A stretch of 34,355 nt of DNA from JASLCR01 sp046462475 (GCA_046462475.1 JBKGVB010000011.1:1-34355), one strand, 5' to 3'. Shown: positions 15,171 to 23,338, counted from the first letter of the stretch. The notes: generated from the letters alone by a model not told the origin. Made by a program: numbers and translations.

Positions 15171-16418
15171 ATGCGAGTATCGAAACTATTCACGAAAACA
15201 CTAAAAAATGCACCAGCTGATGAAGTAGCGAAAAATGCCCAGTTATTAATCCGGGCGGGGTATGTCTATAAGGAAATGGCTGGCGCTTATGCGTATCTCC
15301 CACTTGGCTTGCGAGTCGTTGAAAAGATCAAACAGATCGTACGCGAAGAAATGAATGCAATCAATTCAAATGAACTGATCATGACGACCCTGCAGCGTAA
15401 GGACGTTTGGGAAAAGACCACTCGCTGGGATGATGAAGTGGTGGATGTGTGGTTCAAGACTAAGTTGAAGGACGACACGGAACTTGGCCTTGGCTGGAGT
15501 CATGAAGAGCCAATTGTCGAGATGATGAAGCAGTATATCAATAGCTATAAGGATTTACCAATTAGCTTGTATCAATTCCAGACGAAGATGCGTAATGAGC
15601 TTCGGGCAAAAAGTGGTATTATGCGTGGTCGTGAGTTCATCATGAAGGATATGTACTCATTTCATGCATCGAAAGAGGATCTTGATGCCTACTACAATCA
15701 GACCATTGAGGCATATAAGCGAGTATATAATCGCTTAGGTATTGGAAATGATACATATGTTACATTTGCAAGCGGCGGTGCATTTACAAAGTTTAGCCAC
15801 GAATTTCAGACGATTTGCGATGCAGGTGAAGACGTGATCTACCTGCATCGTGAAAAGAACATCGCTATCAATGAAGAAGTGATCGATGATGCGGTAAAAG
15901 AGCTCAATATCTCTCGAGATGAACTCGAGCAGGTAAAGACAGCCGAAGTGGGCAATATCTTTAATTTTGGAACACAGAAAACTGACGAGATGGATCTTTA
16001 CTTTACAGGTGACGACGGCAAGCGGCATTCGCTTTACATTGGGTCGTATGGGATCGGTGTGACGCGTGTTATGGGTGTAATCGCCGAGAAGATGAGCGAT
16101 GACAAGGGGCTGGTGTGGCCAGAAGCTATTGCGCCATTTACTGTGTATCTGGTGTCGATTGGCGAGCAGGGCAGTGCTAAGGCAGACGAACTGTACGAAG
16201 AGCTGACAAGCCAAGGCGTAGAAGTGCTTTATGATGATCGTGATGAGCGTCCTGGCGCAAAGTTTGCTGACGCCGAGCTTATGGGAATTCCGTACCGCGT
16301 GACAGTAAGCGACCGTGGAATAGAAGCTGGTGAATATGAGCTGACAAATCGTGCCAGTGGTGAGACGGAAAAGCTATCGATGGATGAGCTTCGCACCAAA
16401 CTACTCAAGCTTGTGTAG
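15171..16418 (+). CDS. proS: Prolyl-tRNA synthetase, short form without the INS editing domain
   Basis: A 415-aa class II synthetase. Conserved segments include YLPLGLRVVEKI, LGWSHEEPIVEMM (about 107-118), motif 2 GIMRGREFIMKDMYSFH (149-165) and motif 3 GSYGIGVTRVMG (291-302). The anticodon-binding domain follows (PFTVYLVSIGEQ to the end). Classical bacterial ProRS is about 570 aa, with an editing insertion of some 180 residues between motifs 2 and 3 that hydrolyses Ala-tRNA(Pro). Here about 125 residues separate those motifs, so the insertion is missing. Mischarged tRNA would need a separate editing factor or be tolerated. A GATGAGG sequence precedes ATG 15171, after a leader of about 100 bases. 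Confidence 0.95.
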   Translation: MRVSKLFTKTLKNAPADEVAKNAQLLIRAGYVYKEMAGAYAYLPLGLRVVEKIKQIVREEMNAINSNELIMTTLQRKDVWEKTTRWDDEVVDVWFKTKLKDDTELGLGWSHEEPIVEMMKQYINSYKDLPISLYQFQTKMRNELRAKSGIMRGREFIMKDMYSFHASKEDLDAYYNQTIEAYKRVYNRLGIGNDTYVTFASGGAFTKFSHEFQTICDAGEDVIYLHREKNIAINEEVIDDAVKELNISRDELEQVKTAEVGNIFNFGTQKTDEMDLYFTGDDGKRHSLYIGSYGIGVTRVMGVIAEKMSDDKGLVWPEAIAPFTVYLVSIGEQGSAKADELYEELTSQGVEVLYDDRDERPGAKFADAELMGIPYRVTVSDRGIEAGEYELTNRASGETEKLSMDELRTKLLKLV

Positions 16419-16440
16419 TCAGTTCTCCTTCGCATACAAT
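16411..16440 (+). promoter_or_regulatory. Leaderless promoter of the 76-aa gene
   Basis: TTGTGT (16411-16416), an 18-base spacer and TACAAT (16435-16440), 7 bases before ATG 16448. The -35 overlaps the end of proS. Confidence 0.55.
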
Positions 16441-16447
16441 GGCGCAT

Positions 16448-16678
16448 ATGGAAGCGCAGGAACCGGCTATTGAGAAGTATGTATATATATCCCTCGATGA
16501 GGCGAATGGCTTTATTGAGCGGTTGTTTGACGGAAGTGTTCCGGCCGTATCCTATGAGGCGCTGGCGATCAGGGGCGTCGTAAGCCGGCTTGTTGGCAAC
16601 CTTGAAATCACCGTGACAGGTCATGAGACACAATATGTAGTGTCAATCAAAAAAAGAGAACACTATAATAATGTTTGA
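16448..16678 (+). CDS. Small protein of unknown function (76 aa)
   Basis: I do not recognise a family. The sequence starts MEAQEPAIEKYVYISLDEA and ends KKREHYNNV; it is soluble, mixed alpha/beta in look, with an amphipathic GFIERLFDG segment and a beta-like EITVTGHETQYVVSI stretch. No Cys and no signal peptide. An in-frame ATG at 16439 overlaps the -10 box, so ATG 16448 is taken as the start. Its TGA stop (16676-16678) is part of the TTGACA box that drives greA. The promoter in front and its place between proS and greA make it likely to be a real gene. Confidence 0.62.
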   Translation: MEAQEPAIEKYVYISLDEANGFIERLFDGSVPAVSYEALAIRGVVSRLVGNLEITVTGHETQYVVSIKKREHYNNV

Positions 16679-16703
16679 CACGTGAACACATAATTGATAC
16701 AAT
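16675..16703 (+). promoter_or_regulatory. Consensus promoter of greA
   Basis: TTGACA (16675-16680), a 17-base spacer ending in TGA, and TACAAT (16698-16703). Unlike the leaderless genes, it lies 115 bases before the start codon. Confidence 0.8.
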
Positions 16704-16709
16704 TGGGTT

Positions 16710-16818
16710 GTTGTAGACAAAAAGTCTCTGCGAGGGTTTACAAATAGCAATATATTATAGTGGTGCTCCAAAAGGGCGCCACTTTCTACACTTTATTACG
16801 GATAATCGAAGGAATAAT
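16710..16818 (+). promoter_or_regulatory. Long greA leader with two hairpins
   Basis: A predicted 5' UTR of about 110 bases. Hairpin 1 is AGAC (16715-16718) with GTCT (16724-16727) around an A5 loop. Hairpin 2 has a 10-base stem with two G-U pairs, AGTGGTGCTC (16759-16768) and GGGCGCCACT (16774-16783), followed by a T-rich TTCTACACTTT, resembling an attenuator. No start codon for a leader peptide is evident. Confidence 0.5.
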
Positions 16819-17271
16819 ATGAAAAAAGCATACCAATTGACTGTTGATGGAAAAAAAGAACTTGAAGCAGAGCTTGGCAGCCTGAAGGCTCGTCGAGGCG
16901 AAATCGCTGAGAAAATTGCCGCCGCCCGTGATTACGGTGATCTCTCTGAAAATGCAGAATATGACGCGGCCCGCGAAGAGCAAGGACTTGTTGAGAGCCG
17001 TATTGCGGAAATCGAGGATATTCTTCAGAACGCTGAACTTATTAAGGCATCACGAGCATCAACCGTTGGTATCGGCAGTAAAGTTGAACTGAAAAACGGC
17101 AGCAAGAAGGTGGTCTACCATGTGGTTGGTCCTGTGGAGGCAAACCCAATTGAAGGAAAAATCTCTGATGAATCACCAATCGGTCAGGCACTGATCGGCA
17201 AAAAAGTTGGCGACAAAGCTACTGTCACCACGCCAAAAGGCAATATCGAATACGAAATTATTGCAATCTAA
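16819..17271 (+). CDS. greA: Transcription elongation factor GreA
   Basis: A 150-aa GreA of typical length (about 158 in E. coli). The coiled-coil finger carries the acidic tip DYGDLSENAEYDAAREEQ (residues 35-52), whose Asp and Glu side chains reach the RNA polymerase active site and promote cleavage of backtracked RNA. The C-terminal domain includes VGPVEANPIEGKISDESPIG and GKKVGDKATV. ATG 16819 begins MKKAYQLTVDGKKEL; GAAGGAA (16807-16813) is the Shine-Dalgarno sequence. It ends overlapping by 3 bases the stop codon of the convergent 197-aa gene. Confidence 0.97.
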   Translation: MKKAYQLTVDGKKELEAELGSLKARRGEIAEKIAAARDYGDLSENAEYDAAREEQGLVESRIAEIEDILQNAELIKASRASTVGIGSKVELKNGSKKVVYHVVGPVEANPIEGKISDESPIGQALIGKKVGDKATVTTPKGNIEYEIIAI

Positions 17272-17861
17272 GCCGCAGGCTTATCAACGGACCTGTCGTA
17301 GAGCCAAGGGTATTCAACCTGATGGCTCGGTACGCGGGTTGCTAGATGCTCGCGATTGACAATATCTCGGGCTTTCGCGAACGACATACCCTTTTGTGAC
17401 TCGACTTTTTCAAAAGCTGCCTGCAAGGTAATAGTAGCTCCCTTTGAACCGGCATGTTCGATAGCAAATAGCGCAAGGTCACGCGTTTCTTGTGAGCGAG
17501 CTACTTCCCAGGCGTCGATTGTACTCTCGATCTGGCCTGTGCCAAGTGCGATGCCGTAAGCTTTTTTGGCTGCTTCGTGCTCCTGAATACGCAGTTGGTC
17601 TAGGGTGTCGTGTGAAGTGCTGTCGATGATGGGATTAATTGCTTCGTCAGGTAACTGTTCGGAAAGCTGTGCGGCTTGCTCGAGGCGAGTAAAAGGATCA
17701 ACGGTATCTTGAAGCGCTTGCAGTACTTCGGCTTGGGCGACTTGTTGCTGAGATGTTTCTGGCTGCAGAGCAAGTGAAATGAGTCGGTCGATCAAGAGAC
17801 TCTTGAGCCGTCTGGTTCGCTCTGGCTGATCAGTGGTAGGGTGGTTATCGAAGTGGTTCAT
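17268..17861 (-). CDS. Soluble protein of unknown function (197 aa)
   Basis: I do not recognise a family. The protein begins MNHFDNHPTTDQPERTRR and appears wholly helical and acidic, rich in Gln, Ala and Glu (for example TSQQQVAQAEVLQALQ). It has no signal peptide, membrane segment or Cys, and ends VEYPWLYDRSVDKPAA. It is convergent with greA with overlapping stop codons. ATG 17861 has no Shine-Dalgarno sequence; a strong one sits 45 bases upstream in front of an 8-codon open frame in the same frame (see 17880-17906). Whether the start is leaderless, reinitiation-dependent or downstream of a premature stop is open. Confidence 0.72.
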   Translation of the reverse strand: MNHFDNHPTTDQPERTRRLKSLLIDRLISLALQPETSQQQVAQAEVLQALQDTVDPFTRLEQAAQLSEQLPDEAINPIIDSTSHDTLDQLRIQEHEAAKKAYGIALGTGQIESTIDAWEVARSQETRDLALFAIEHAGSKGATITLQAAFEKVESQKGMSFAKARDIVNREHLATRVPSHQVEYPWLYDRSVDKPAA

Positions 17862-17879
17862 ATAAATAGTGCAATTTAT

Positions 17880-17906
17880 TTATTTTTTATGAAGTTCTAC
17901 CTCCAT
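17880..17906 (-). CDS. Possible 8-codon upstream ORF of the 197-aa gene
   Basis: On the minus strand AAGGAG (17911-17916) lies 4 bases before ATG 17906, which encodes MEVELHKK and then TAA. The next in-frame ATG, six codons after the stop, starts the 197-aa gene. The sequence ACCCAAGGAGTT in front of this ATG is shared exactly with the initiation region of the lipoprotein gene at 30489. It may be a leader peptide or a start region broken by a stop. Confidence 0.35.
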   Translation of the reverse strand: MEVELHKK

Positions 17907-17981
17907 TAAACTCCTTGGGTTAAGGAAAAGCAAGAGCTTTTTTAGCAGATGTTTTTAATGGCGCTTCTCGAGAGAATGCGG

Positions 17982-17987
17982 TACAAT
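17982..17987 (+). promoter_or_regulatory. Leaderless -10 box of lysS
   Basis: TACAAT, 8 bases before ATG 17996, with no Shine-Dalgarno sequence and no clear -35. The palindrome TCTCGAGA lies just upstream at 17966-17973. Confidence 0.6.
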
Positions 17988-17995
17988 AGCTGGTA

Positions 17996-19498
17996 ATGGC
18001 GACACTGCAAGATTATAGAGACGAACGGCTGCGAAAATTGGCCGAGTTGAAAGACCTGGGAGTTGATACTTATCCAGCTGATACGCACCGTACACATATG
18101 GCGAGTGAAGTTGTTGCTGAATTCGATAATCTACAAAACCAGGATGTAACAGTAGCGGGGCGTATCGTATCGATTCGTAGCTTCGGAAAGCTGGCGTTTA
18201 TCAAACTTCGTGATGCAAGCGGAGACGTACAACTGTACTTACAAGCCGATAGTGTTGCACCGCTTGATGCGTCTCGGGGTGTGCTTGGTATGAAAGAGCT
18301 GAAATTGCTCGATACCGGTGACTTTATTGAGGCAAGCGGCGAAATGACCGTTACAAAAACTGGCGAAAAGTCTGTTGGTGTAAAGCAGCTTCGTTTGCTT
18401 GCAAAAGCACTGCGTCCAATGCCAGAGGCTCTGACGAACAAAGAAGAGCGTTTCCGCCGTCGCTATGTCGATATGAACGTAAATCCTGACGTACGCGCGC
18501 GATTTATTCGCCGCAGTAAGTTTTGGCAGGCAACTCGTGATTTTTTGAATACCAGGGGCTTTTATGAAGTAAATATTCCCGTACTTGAACACACGACGGG
18601 TGGTGCTGACGCAAATCCTTTCGTCACGCATATGGATGCGCTTGATGATCAGCAATTTTACCTCCGTATTTCGCACGAGCTTCCTTTGAAGCGTTTGCTT
18701 GGTGCCGGATTTGAAAGAGTCTATGACCTTGGCCCGCGCTTTAGAAATGAAAATTATTCGGATGAACATTTGCCAGAGCATGTGGCAATGGAATGGTACT
18801 GGGCGTATGCCGACTGGCAAGAGGGCATTGCGTTCCAGGAGGAAATGTTCAAGTATATCCTGAAAGAAACATTTGGAACGCTGCAATTTCAGCTTGGTAG
18901 ATTTGATGTCAACCTCGAAGGCGACTGGGAGCGTTGGGATTACGCCGAGACTATCCAAAATCGCTACGGGATTGATCCCTTCAACTGCACACTCGATGAA
19001 GTGAAAAAGGCCCTGGCTGACAATAATCTTGAAGTTGAACAGACTGAAAATAAAGCGCGTGGCATCGATAAGCTCTGGAAAAATATTCGTAAAGATGTCG
19101 TTGGTCCTATATGGCTCGTAAATACACCGACATTTGTTTCGCCCCTTTCAAAGGTAAATCCAGATCGTCCGGAAACAACACAGCGAGCGCAAGTGGTAAT
19201 TGCTGGCTCGGAACTCTGTAATCTATTTAGTGAGCTAAATGATCCAATCGATCAGTTGAATCGCTTTAAAGAGCAGCAGCAGATGCGCGATGCAGGTGAT
19301 GATGAAGCGATGATGCTTGATATCGACTATGTAGAGATGCTCGAATATGGCATGCCGCCAGCCTGTGGGCTTGGCTTTTCTGAGCGAGTATTCTGGATCT
19401 TTGAAGGAGTGACTGCGCGCGAAGGTGTGCCATTTCCGCAGCTGAGGCACGAGATTGATGAGACTACAAAGAGTATCTATCCAGACGTGAAGCTTTGA
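17996..19498 (+). CDS. lysS: Lysyl-tRNA synthetase, class II, divergent
   Basis: A 500-aa class II LysRS. The N-terminal OB-fold anticodon domain (about 1-145) includes VTVAGRIVSIRSFGKLAFIKLRD in outline and KALRPMPE. The catalytic domain starts near RFRRRYVDMNVN and has YLRISHELPLKRLLGAGFERVYDLGPRFRNEN in outline (motif 2). Usual LysRS has NPEFT after this; here it reads LPEHVAMEWYWAYADW. Motif 3 reads PPACGLGFSERVFWIFEG rather than the common GIDRL form, so the active-site rim is unusual, although the class II Arg is present. Start ATG 17996 is fixed by the adjacent TACAAT box. Ends in TGA, confirming UGA as a stop. Confidence 0.93.
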   Translation: MATLQDYRDERLRKLAELKDLGVDTYPADTHRTHMASEVVAEFDNLQNQDVTVAGRIVSIRSFGKLAFIKLRDASGDVQLYLQADSVAPLDASRGVLGMKELKLLDTGDFIEASGEMTVTKTGEKSVGVKQLRLLAKALRPMPEALTNKEERFRRRYVDMNVNPDVRARFIRRSKFWQATRDFLNTRGFYEVNIPVLEHTTGGADANPFVTHMDALDDQQFYLRISHELPLKRLLGAGFERVYDLGPRFRNENYSDEHLPEHVAMEWYWAYADWQEGIAFQEEMFKYILKETFGTLQFQLGRFDVNLEGDWERWDYAETIQNRYGIDPFNCTLDEVKKALADNNLEVEQTENKARGIDKLWKNIRKDVVGPIWLVNTPTFVSPLSKVNPDRPETTQRAQVVIAGSELCNLFSELNDPIDQLNRFKEQQQMRDAGDDEAMMLDIDYVEMLEYGMPPACGLGFSERVFWIFEGVTAREGVPFPQLRHEIDETTKSIYPDVKL

Positions 19499-19511
19499 TG
19501 CTCCGCGCTAG

Positions 19512-19520
19512 TGCTACAAT
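19512..19520 (+). promoter_or_regulatory. Extended -10 promoter of the DUF2207 gene
   Basis: TGC plus TACAAT, starting 13 bases after the lysS stop. A leader of about 25 bases with an AGAGGGT Shine-Dalgarno sequence leads to ATG 19552. Confidence 0.6.
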
Positions 19521-19551
19521 GGGACTAGCAACAATAAAGAGGGTAGAGAAT

Positions 19552-21324
19552 ATGACTTGGTTTCGGACAAAAATTGCGGTAGTAACTGGACTTTTAGTCA
19601 TGGCAATCGTAGCGCTTCTTCCTCAGTCGGCGTATGCATCGGTCAATGACTTTAAGATCACCAACTACACGATCGACTATACGCTCTCACGCGATGCAAA
19701 TAACGACAATCGATCAGTTCTCAAGACGGTGGAGACGATCACAGCAGAGTTTCCGGGAATTAACCAAAATCACGGTATCGAACGTGCTATTCCAAAAGAG
19801 TATGACGGGCACCCCGTCGATGTGACGATCAATTCCATCACGGATCAATCAGGTGCCTCGCTCAATTATTCTACGTACACCAGCAATGGCAATAAAGTGC
19901 TGCGGATTGGTGATGCAAGTACCTATGTGCATGGCGCAAAAACTTATGTCATCACTTATACGCAGTACGATGTGACGAAATTTTTCTCTGATACGAAAGA
20001 CGACGAGTTCTATTGGGACACAAATGGAACGGAGTGGGCTGTGCCTATTGGTAATCTGTCGGTCACCCTTCATGTTGATGCTGCGACAGCGGAACGACTC
20101 AATGGTCAAGTTGCCTGCTACAAGGGAGCCGCAGGATCTTCAGATCAATGTATGCTCACGCGTGAAGGGGACGCCTACCATGTTCGGGTAGAGAATCTTA
20201 ATGGCGGTCAGAATGTAACAATCGCGGTTGGATTTCAGCCGGGAACATTTGGGACATACAAACAATCCCCACTTCAGCAGATTTTTGCAATTGCAATATA
20301 TGTATGGTTTGGATTGCTTGCGGTTGGCTTTGCGATCATTATATGGCTTTCTCAGAAATGGAATAATTGGTCCAATCGAAAAAAAGAAGTCGGGACGATT
20401 ATTCCAGAATATATTCCGCCGAAAGATACGAGCGTTACTACAGCAGCGAGCATTCTTTCCAATGGCGCGAAAGCCTTTGCTGCGCAACTTGTTGATTTTG
20501 CGGTCCGTCATTATGTAAAAATCTATGAGGTTGATAGGAAGTGGCTGTTTGGTTCGAAAGATTATGAGATAGAGATTGTCCGCGATATCGCAGATCTTCA
20601 TCCGGAAGAGCGAGAAATTTTACATGATATTTTTTCAGGCAGTACGTCTGTCGGGTCGCGTCTCAAAATGAGTTCGCTGAAAAACAATAACTCGGTATAT
20701 ATGAGCACTTTAGACAATGATAAAAAACTCAATAAACTTATTCGTGGCACATATGGGCTTAGGGCGAAAGATCCGATAAAGTCAGGTTGGTTCAAGCGAG
20801 CTGGGTGGATATTGTTACTACTTGCTATTGTACTGTTAAATCCTATCTTGTTTCTCGCTTCAATCGGGGCCTTTGTAGGAGGTGCTATGCTATATCCATT
20901 AACCGACAAGGGCCTTGAGCTTTATCGTTATATGGAAGGTCTCAAGCTCTATATTAAAGTGGCTGAAGCAGAGCGGCTCAAAATGTTGCAAAGTCCCGAA
21001 GGGGCAGAAAAGGTGGGCGCCATTGATCCAAGTGACCCAAAGCAAATGGTAAAACTATATGAGCGAACGCTGCCATACGCAATCCTATTTGGGCAAGAAA
21101 CAGAATGGAATAAACAACTCGGTGCTTATTATGAATCAATGGGATCGCAGCCTGATTGGTATAGTGGAAACGCAGTATTTAACGCGGCTGCATTTAGTAC
21201 GGCTATGAATAACTTTTCGACAACTTCATCGTATACGGCAGCGAGCAGTTCCTCGTCTGGAGGTTCGAGTGGCGGTGGTTTCTCCGGTGGTGGCGGCGGT
21301 GGTGGCGGCGGCGGAGGCTGGTAA
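19552..21324 (+). CDS. DUF2207 family membrane protein with Gly-rich C-terminus
   Basis: A 590-aa protein. A signal peptide (MTWFRTKIAVVTGLL, ending near AYA-SVN, residue 29) precedes an extracellular DUF2207 domain (about 30-235). A membrane helix (about 245-270), a cytoplasmic domain, and one or two further helices (about 410-445) follow. The tail ends SSGGGFSGGGG and a run of Gly before Trp, typical of this family. DUF2207 proteins are widespread in Gram-positive and CPR genomes; their function is unknown. ATG 19552 is chosen for its Shine-Dalgarno sequence and signal peptide; a longer frame starting inside the lysS end adds a non-hydrophobic stretch. A NatAB-like exporter follows after 23 bases with its own promoter. 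Confidence 0.88.
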   Translation: MTWFRTKIAVVTGLLVMAIVALLPQSAYASVNDFKITNYTIDYTLSRDANNDNRSVLKTVETITAEFPGINQNHGIERAIPKEYDGHPVDVTINSITDQSGASLNYSTYTSNGNKVLRIGDASTYVHGAKTYVITYTQYDVTKFFSDTKDDEFYWDTNGTEWAVPIGNLSVTLHVDAATAERLNGQVACYKGAAGSSDQCMLTREGDAYHVRVENLNGGQNVTIAVGFQPGTFGTYKQSPLQQIFAIAIYVWFGLLAVGFAIIIWLSQKWNNWSNRKKEVGTIIPEYIPPKDTSVTTAASILSNGAKAFAAQLVDFAVRHYVKIYEVDRKWLFGSKDYEIEIVRDIADLHPEEREILHDIFSGSTSVGSRLKMSSLKNNNSVYMSTLDNDKKLNKLIRGTYGLRAKDPIKSGWFKRAGWILLLLAIVLLNPILFLASIGAFVGGAMLYPLTDKGLELYRYMEGLKLYIKVAEAERLKMLQSPEGAEKVGAIDPSDPKQMVKLYERTLPYAILFGQETEWNKQLGAYYESMGSQPDWYSGNAVFNAAAFSTAMNNFSTTSSYTAASSSSSGGSSGGGFSGGGGGGGGGGGW

Positions 21325-21332
21325 AGCGACTA

Positions 21333-21341
21333 TGCTACACT
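21333..21341 (+). promoter_or_regulatory. Leaderless extended -10 of the NatA-like gene
   Basis: TGC plus TACACT, 6 bases before ATG 21348, with no Shine-Dalgarno sequence. Confidence 0.6.
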
Positions 21342-21347
21342 AATACT

Positions 21348-22082
21348 ATGAAGAGGGAGATTGTTTCTATTGATGGCTTTGGCATGTCGTTTGGCGATGT
21401 GAATGTCATTGATAAATTATCTTTTGTAGTCAAACGGGGCGAGACATTTGGGCTGCTTGGCTCCAACGGTTCAGGCAAGACGACTACTCTGAGGGCTCTA
21501 CTAGGAATTTATACTCCGACACGTGGCAAACTGCTTATCGATGGCCAGCCATACCGTGTGGATGGCGGGGTGAAGCTCGGCTACTTGCCAGAAGAGCGTG
21601 GACTCTATAAAAAAGAGAACGTCATAGACGTCATGACATATTTTGGTCAGTTAAAAGGCATGTCACGCCAAGCAGCGCATGACGATTCAATGAGCTTTCT
21701 TGAGCGTGTAAAGCTTGCCGATAAGGCGAAAACACGCCTTGATAAGCTTTCTGGTGGTCAGCAGCAGAAAGTACAGCTTGGTGTGACGGTACTTAACGAC
21801 CCAGAGCTATTGATTCTCGACGAGCCGACGAAGGGGTTTGATCCGGTAAATCGAAAATTGTTGATGGATATCATTGAAGAGCACCAGAAAAAAGGTGCGA
21901 CGGTCGTGTTTGTGTCTCACCAGATGGAAGAGGTAGAGCGGCTGTGTGATCGTATTATCCTTCTGAAAAATGGCAAGGCGGCCGCATATGGCACCGTCAA
22001 GGATGTCCGTAAGAAATTCGATGGCAAATCACTTGATGAGATCTTTCTTCACGTATATGGAGAGAAAGCGGGGCAGGAATAA
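21348..22082 (+). CDS. ABC transporter ATP-binding protein (NatA/YhaQ-like)
   Basis: A 244-aa ATPase. Walker A is GSNGSGKTT (38-46), the signature is LSGGQQQKVQLG, Walker B is LLILDEPTKGFD, and the switch His is in VVFVSHQMEE. The segment LGYLPEERGLYKKENVIDVM is characteristic of the NatA/YhaQ group that works with ABC-2 permeases. Its TAA stop overlaps the ATG of the permease gene (TAATG). Substrates in this group include sodium ions and hydrophobic toxins; the substrate here is unknown. Confidence 0.92.
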   Translation: MKREIVSIDGFGMSFGDVNVIDKLSFVVKRGETFGLLGSNGSGKTTTLRALLGIYTPTRGKLLIDGQPYRVDGGVKLGYLPEERGLYKKENVIDVMTYFGQLKGMSRQAAHDDSMSFLERVKLADKAKTRLDKLSGGQQQKVQLGVTVLNDPELLILDEPTKGFDPVNRKLLMDIIEEHQKKGATVVFVSHQMEEVERLCDRIILLKNGKAAAYGTVKDVRKKFDGKSLDEIFLHVYGEKAGQE

Positions 22083-23293
22083 TGCACAATCTTGGTACTG
22101 TATTTCGTTTTGAAGTCGCTAGGACGCTGAAGAAGAAGAGTTTTTGGATCGTCAGCCTTCTATTTCCAATCGGGATTGGGGCGATTGCTGGAGTAATTTA
22201 TTTTTCAAATAAGGCGACGAACGAAGCTTCGAAGAATTCGGCAAAGCAACAGTTTAGTTTTGAAGTGCTTGATGACTCGCGTACGGTGTCGCTCGGTGCT
22301 ATCGCGGCATTGAAGGGCATTATGGTGACATCGGTAGAACAGGGTATTAGCGATGTTGAGCACGGTAAGGTTGACGCATTCTTCTACTATCCGAAAAATG
22401 TTTCAAAAGATCGTATTGAAGTATATGGCAAAGACGTAGGACTGTTTGATAACGGTCGCTATGAATCTGTGGCCAAATTGCTACTAAGCCAATCGGTCGC
22501 TGCTAAGGTCTCGGAAAATACTGCTGCTGTGCTCTCAGGTAAGATAGGGGTCGACAGTACGACATACAAGGATGGCAAAGCGTATGATGGTCTTCAGGAG
22601 ATGATCGTACCTGGAGTATTCCTGATTCTTTTCTATATTATGATCGCGACGTTTGGTAATCAAATGCTGAACGCAACGACAGAAGAAAAGGAGAATCGCG
22701 TGATTGAGATGATTCTTACGACGATTGAAACACGAGCGCTTATTGTCGGGAAAATATTCTCACTGATTGTACTCGGTTTTGTGCAGATGTTGATAGTTTT
22801 GACGCCGGTTGTCATCGGCTATATCTTCTTGCACGACAAATTAAGTTTACCTAGTCTTGACCTCAGCCACTTGGTCTTTAATTGGCCACGTATCGGCATC
22901 GGTTTTTTGATCTTCGCGATTAGTTTCATTATGTTCACAGGGCTCTTGGTCGCAATTGGCGCTGCAGCACCTACTGCCAAAGAAGCAGGTAGTTTCTTCG
23001 GGATCGTTATGATTCTAATCTTCGGTCCACTATACGCTGTGACCCTATTTATCTCATCACCAAACGCACCGATTGTGCAGTTCTTGAGCTACTTCCCGCT
23101 AACAGCGCCAATTCCGCTACTCCTGAGAAATGCAGTAGGGAACTTAGAGTATTGGCAAGCGGGAATAGCCATAGCGGTACTCATTGCTACAGCTGTTGTA
23201 GTAATGGCGTTGGGTATACGAGCATTTCGCTACGGAGCACTTGAATATAGTAGGCGACTGACACTGAAAGAAATATTGAGTAAACGTTCCTAA
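22082..23293 (+). CDS. ABC-2 type transporter permease (NatB/YhaP-like)
   Basis: A 403-aa permease. A first membrane helix (about 22-43) is followed by an extracellular domain of about 130 residues and five or six C-terminal helices (from about 175). The motif TTEEKENRVIEMILTT after the second helix is the typical NatB coupling region. With the ATPase before it, it forms a likely exporter. There is no terminator between this gene and padR, only an 80-base gap holding the padR promoter. Confidence 0.9.
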   Translation: MHNLGTVFRFEVARTLKKKSFWIVSLLFPIGIGAIAGVIYFSNKATNEASKNSAKQQFSFEVLDDSRTVSLGAIAALKGIMVTSVEQGISDVEHGKVDAFFYYPKNVSKDRIEVYGKDVGLFDNGRYESVAKLLLSQSVAAKVSENTAAVLSGKIGVDSTTYKDGKAYDGLQEMIVPGVFLILFYIMIATFGNQMLNATTEEKENRVIEMILTTIETRALIVGKIFSLIVLGFVQMLIVLTPVVIGYIFLHDKLSLPSLDLSHLVFNWPRIGIGFLIFAISFIMFTGLLVAIGAAAPTAKEAGSFFGIVMILIFGPLYAVTLFISSPNAPIVQFLSYFPLTAPIPLLLRNAVGNLEYWQAGIAIAVLIATAVVVMALGIRAFRYGALEYSRRLTLKEILSKRS

Positions 23294-23338
23294 AAGCTGC
23301 ATATTGACTGGGGCAAAACTTGGTAAGTTACATTTATC

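Noticed and set aside
21235..21324. Gly/Ser-rich GGT repeat as a mobile or microsatellite element
   Set aside because: It is the coding sequence of the Gly-rich tail normal for DUF2207 proteins.
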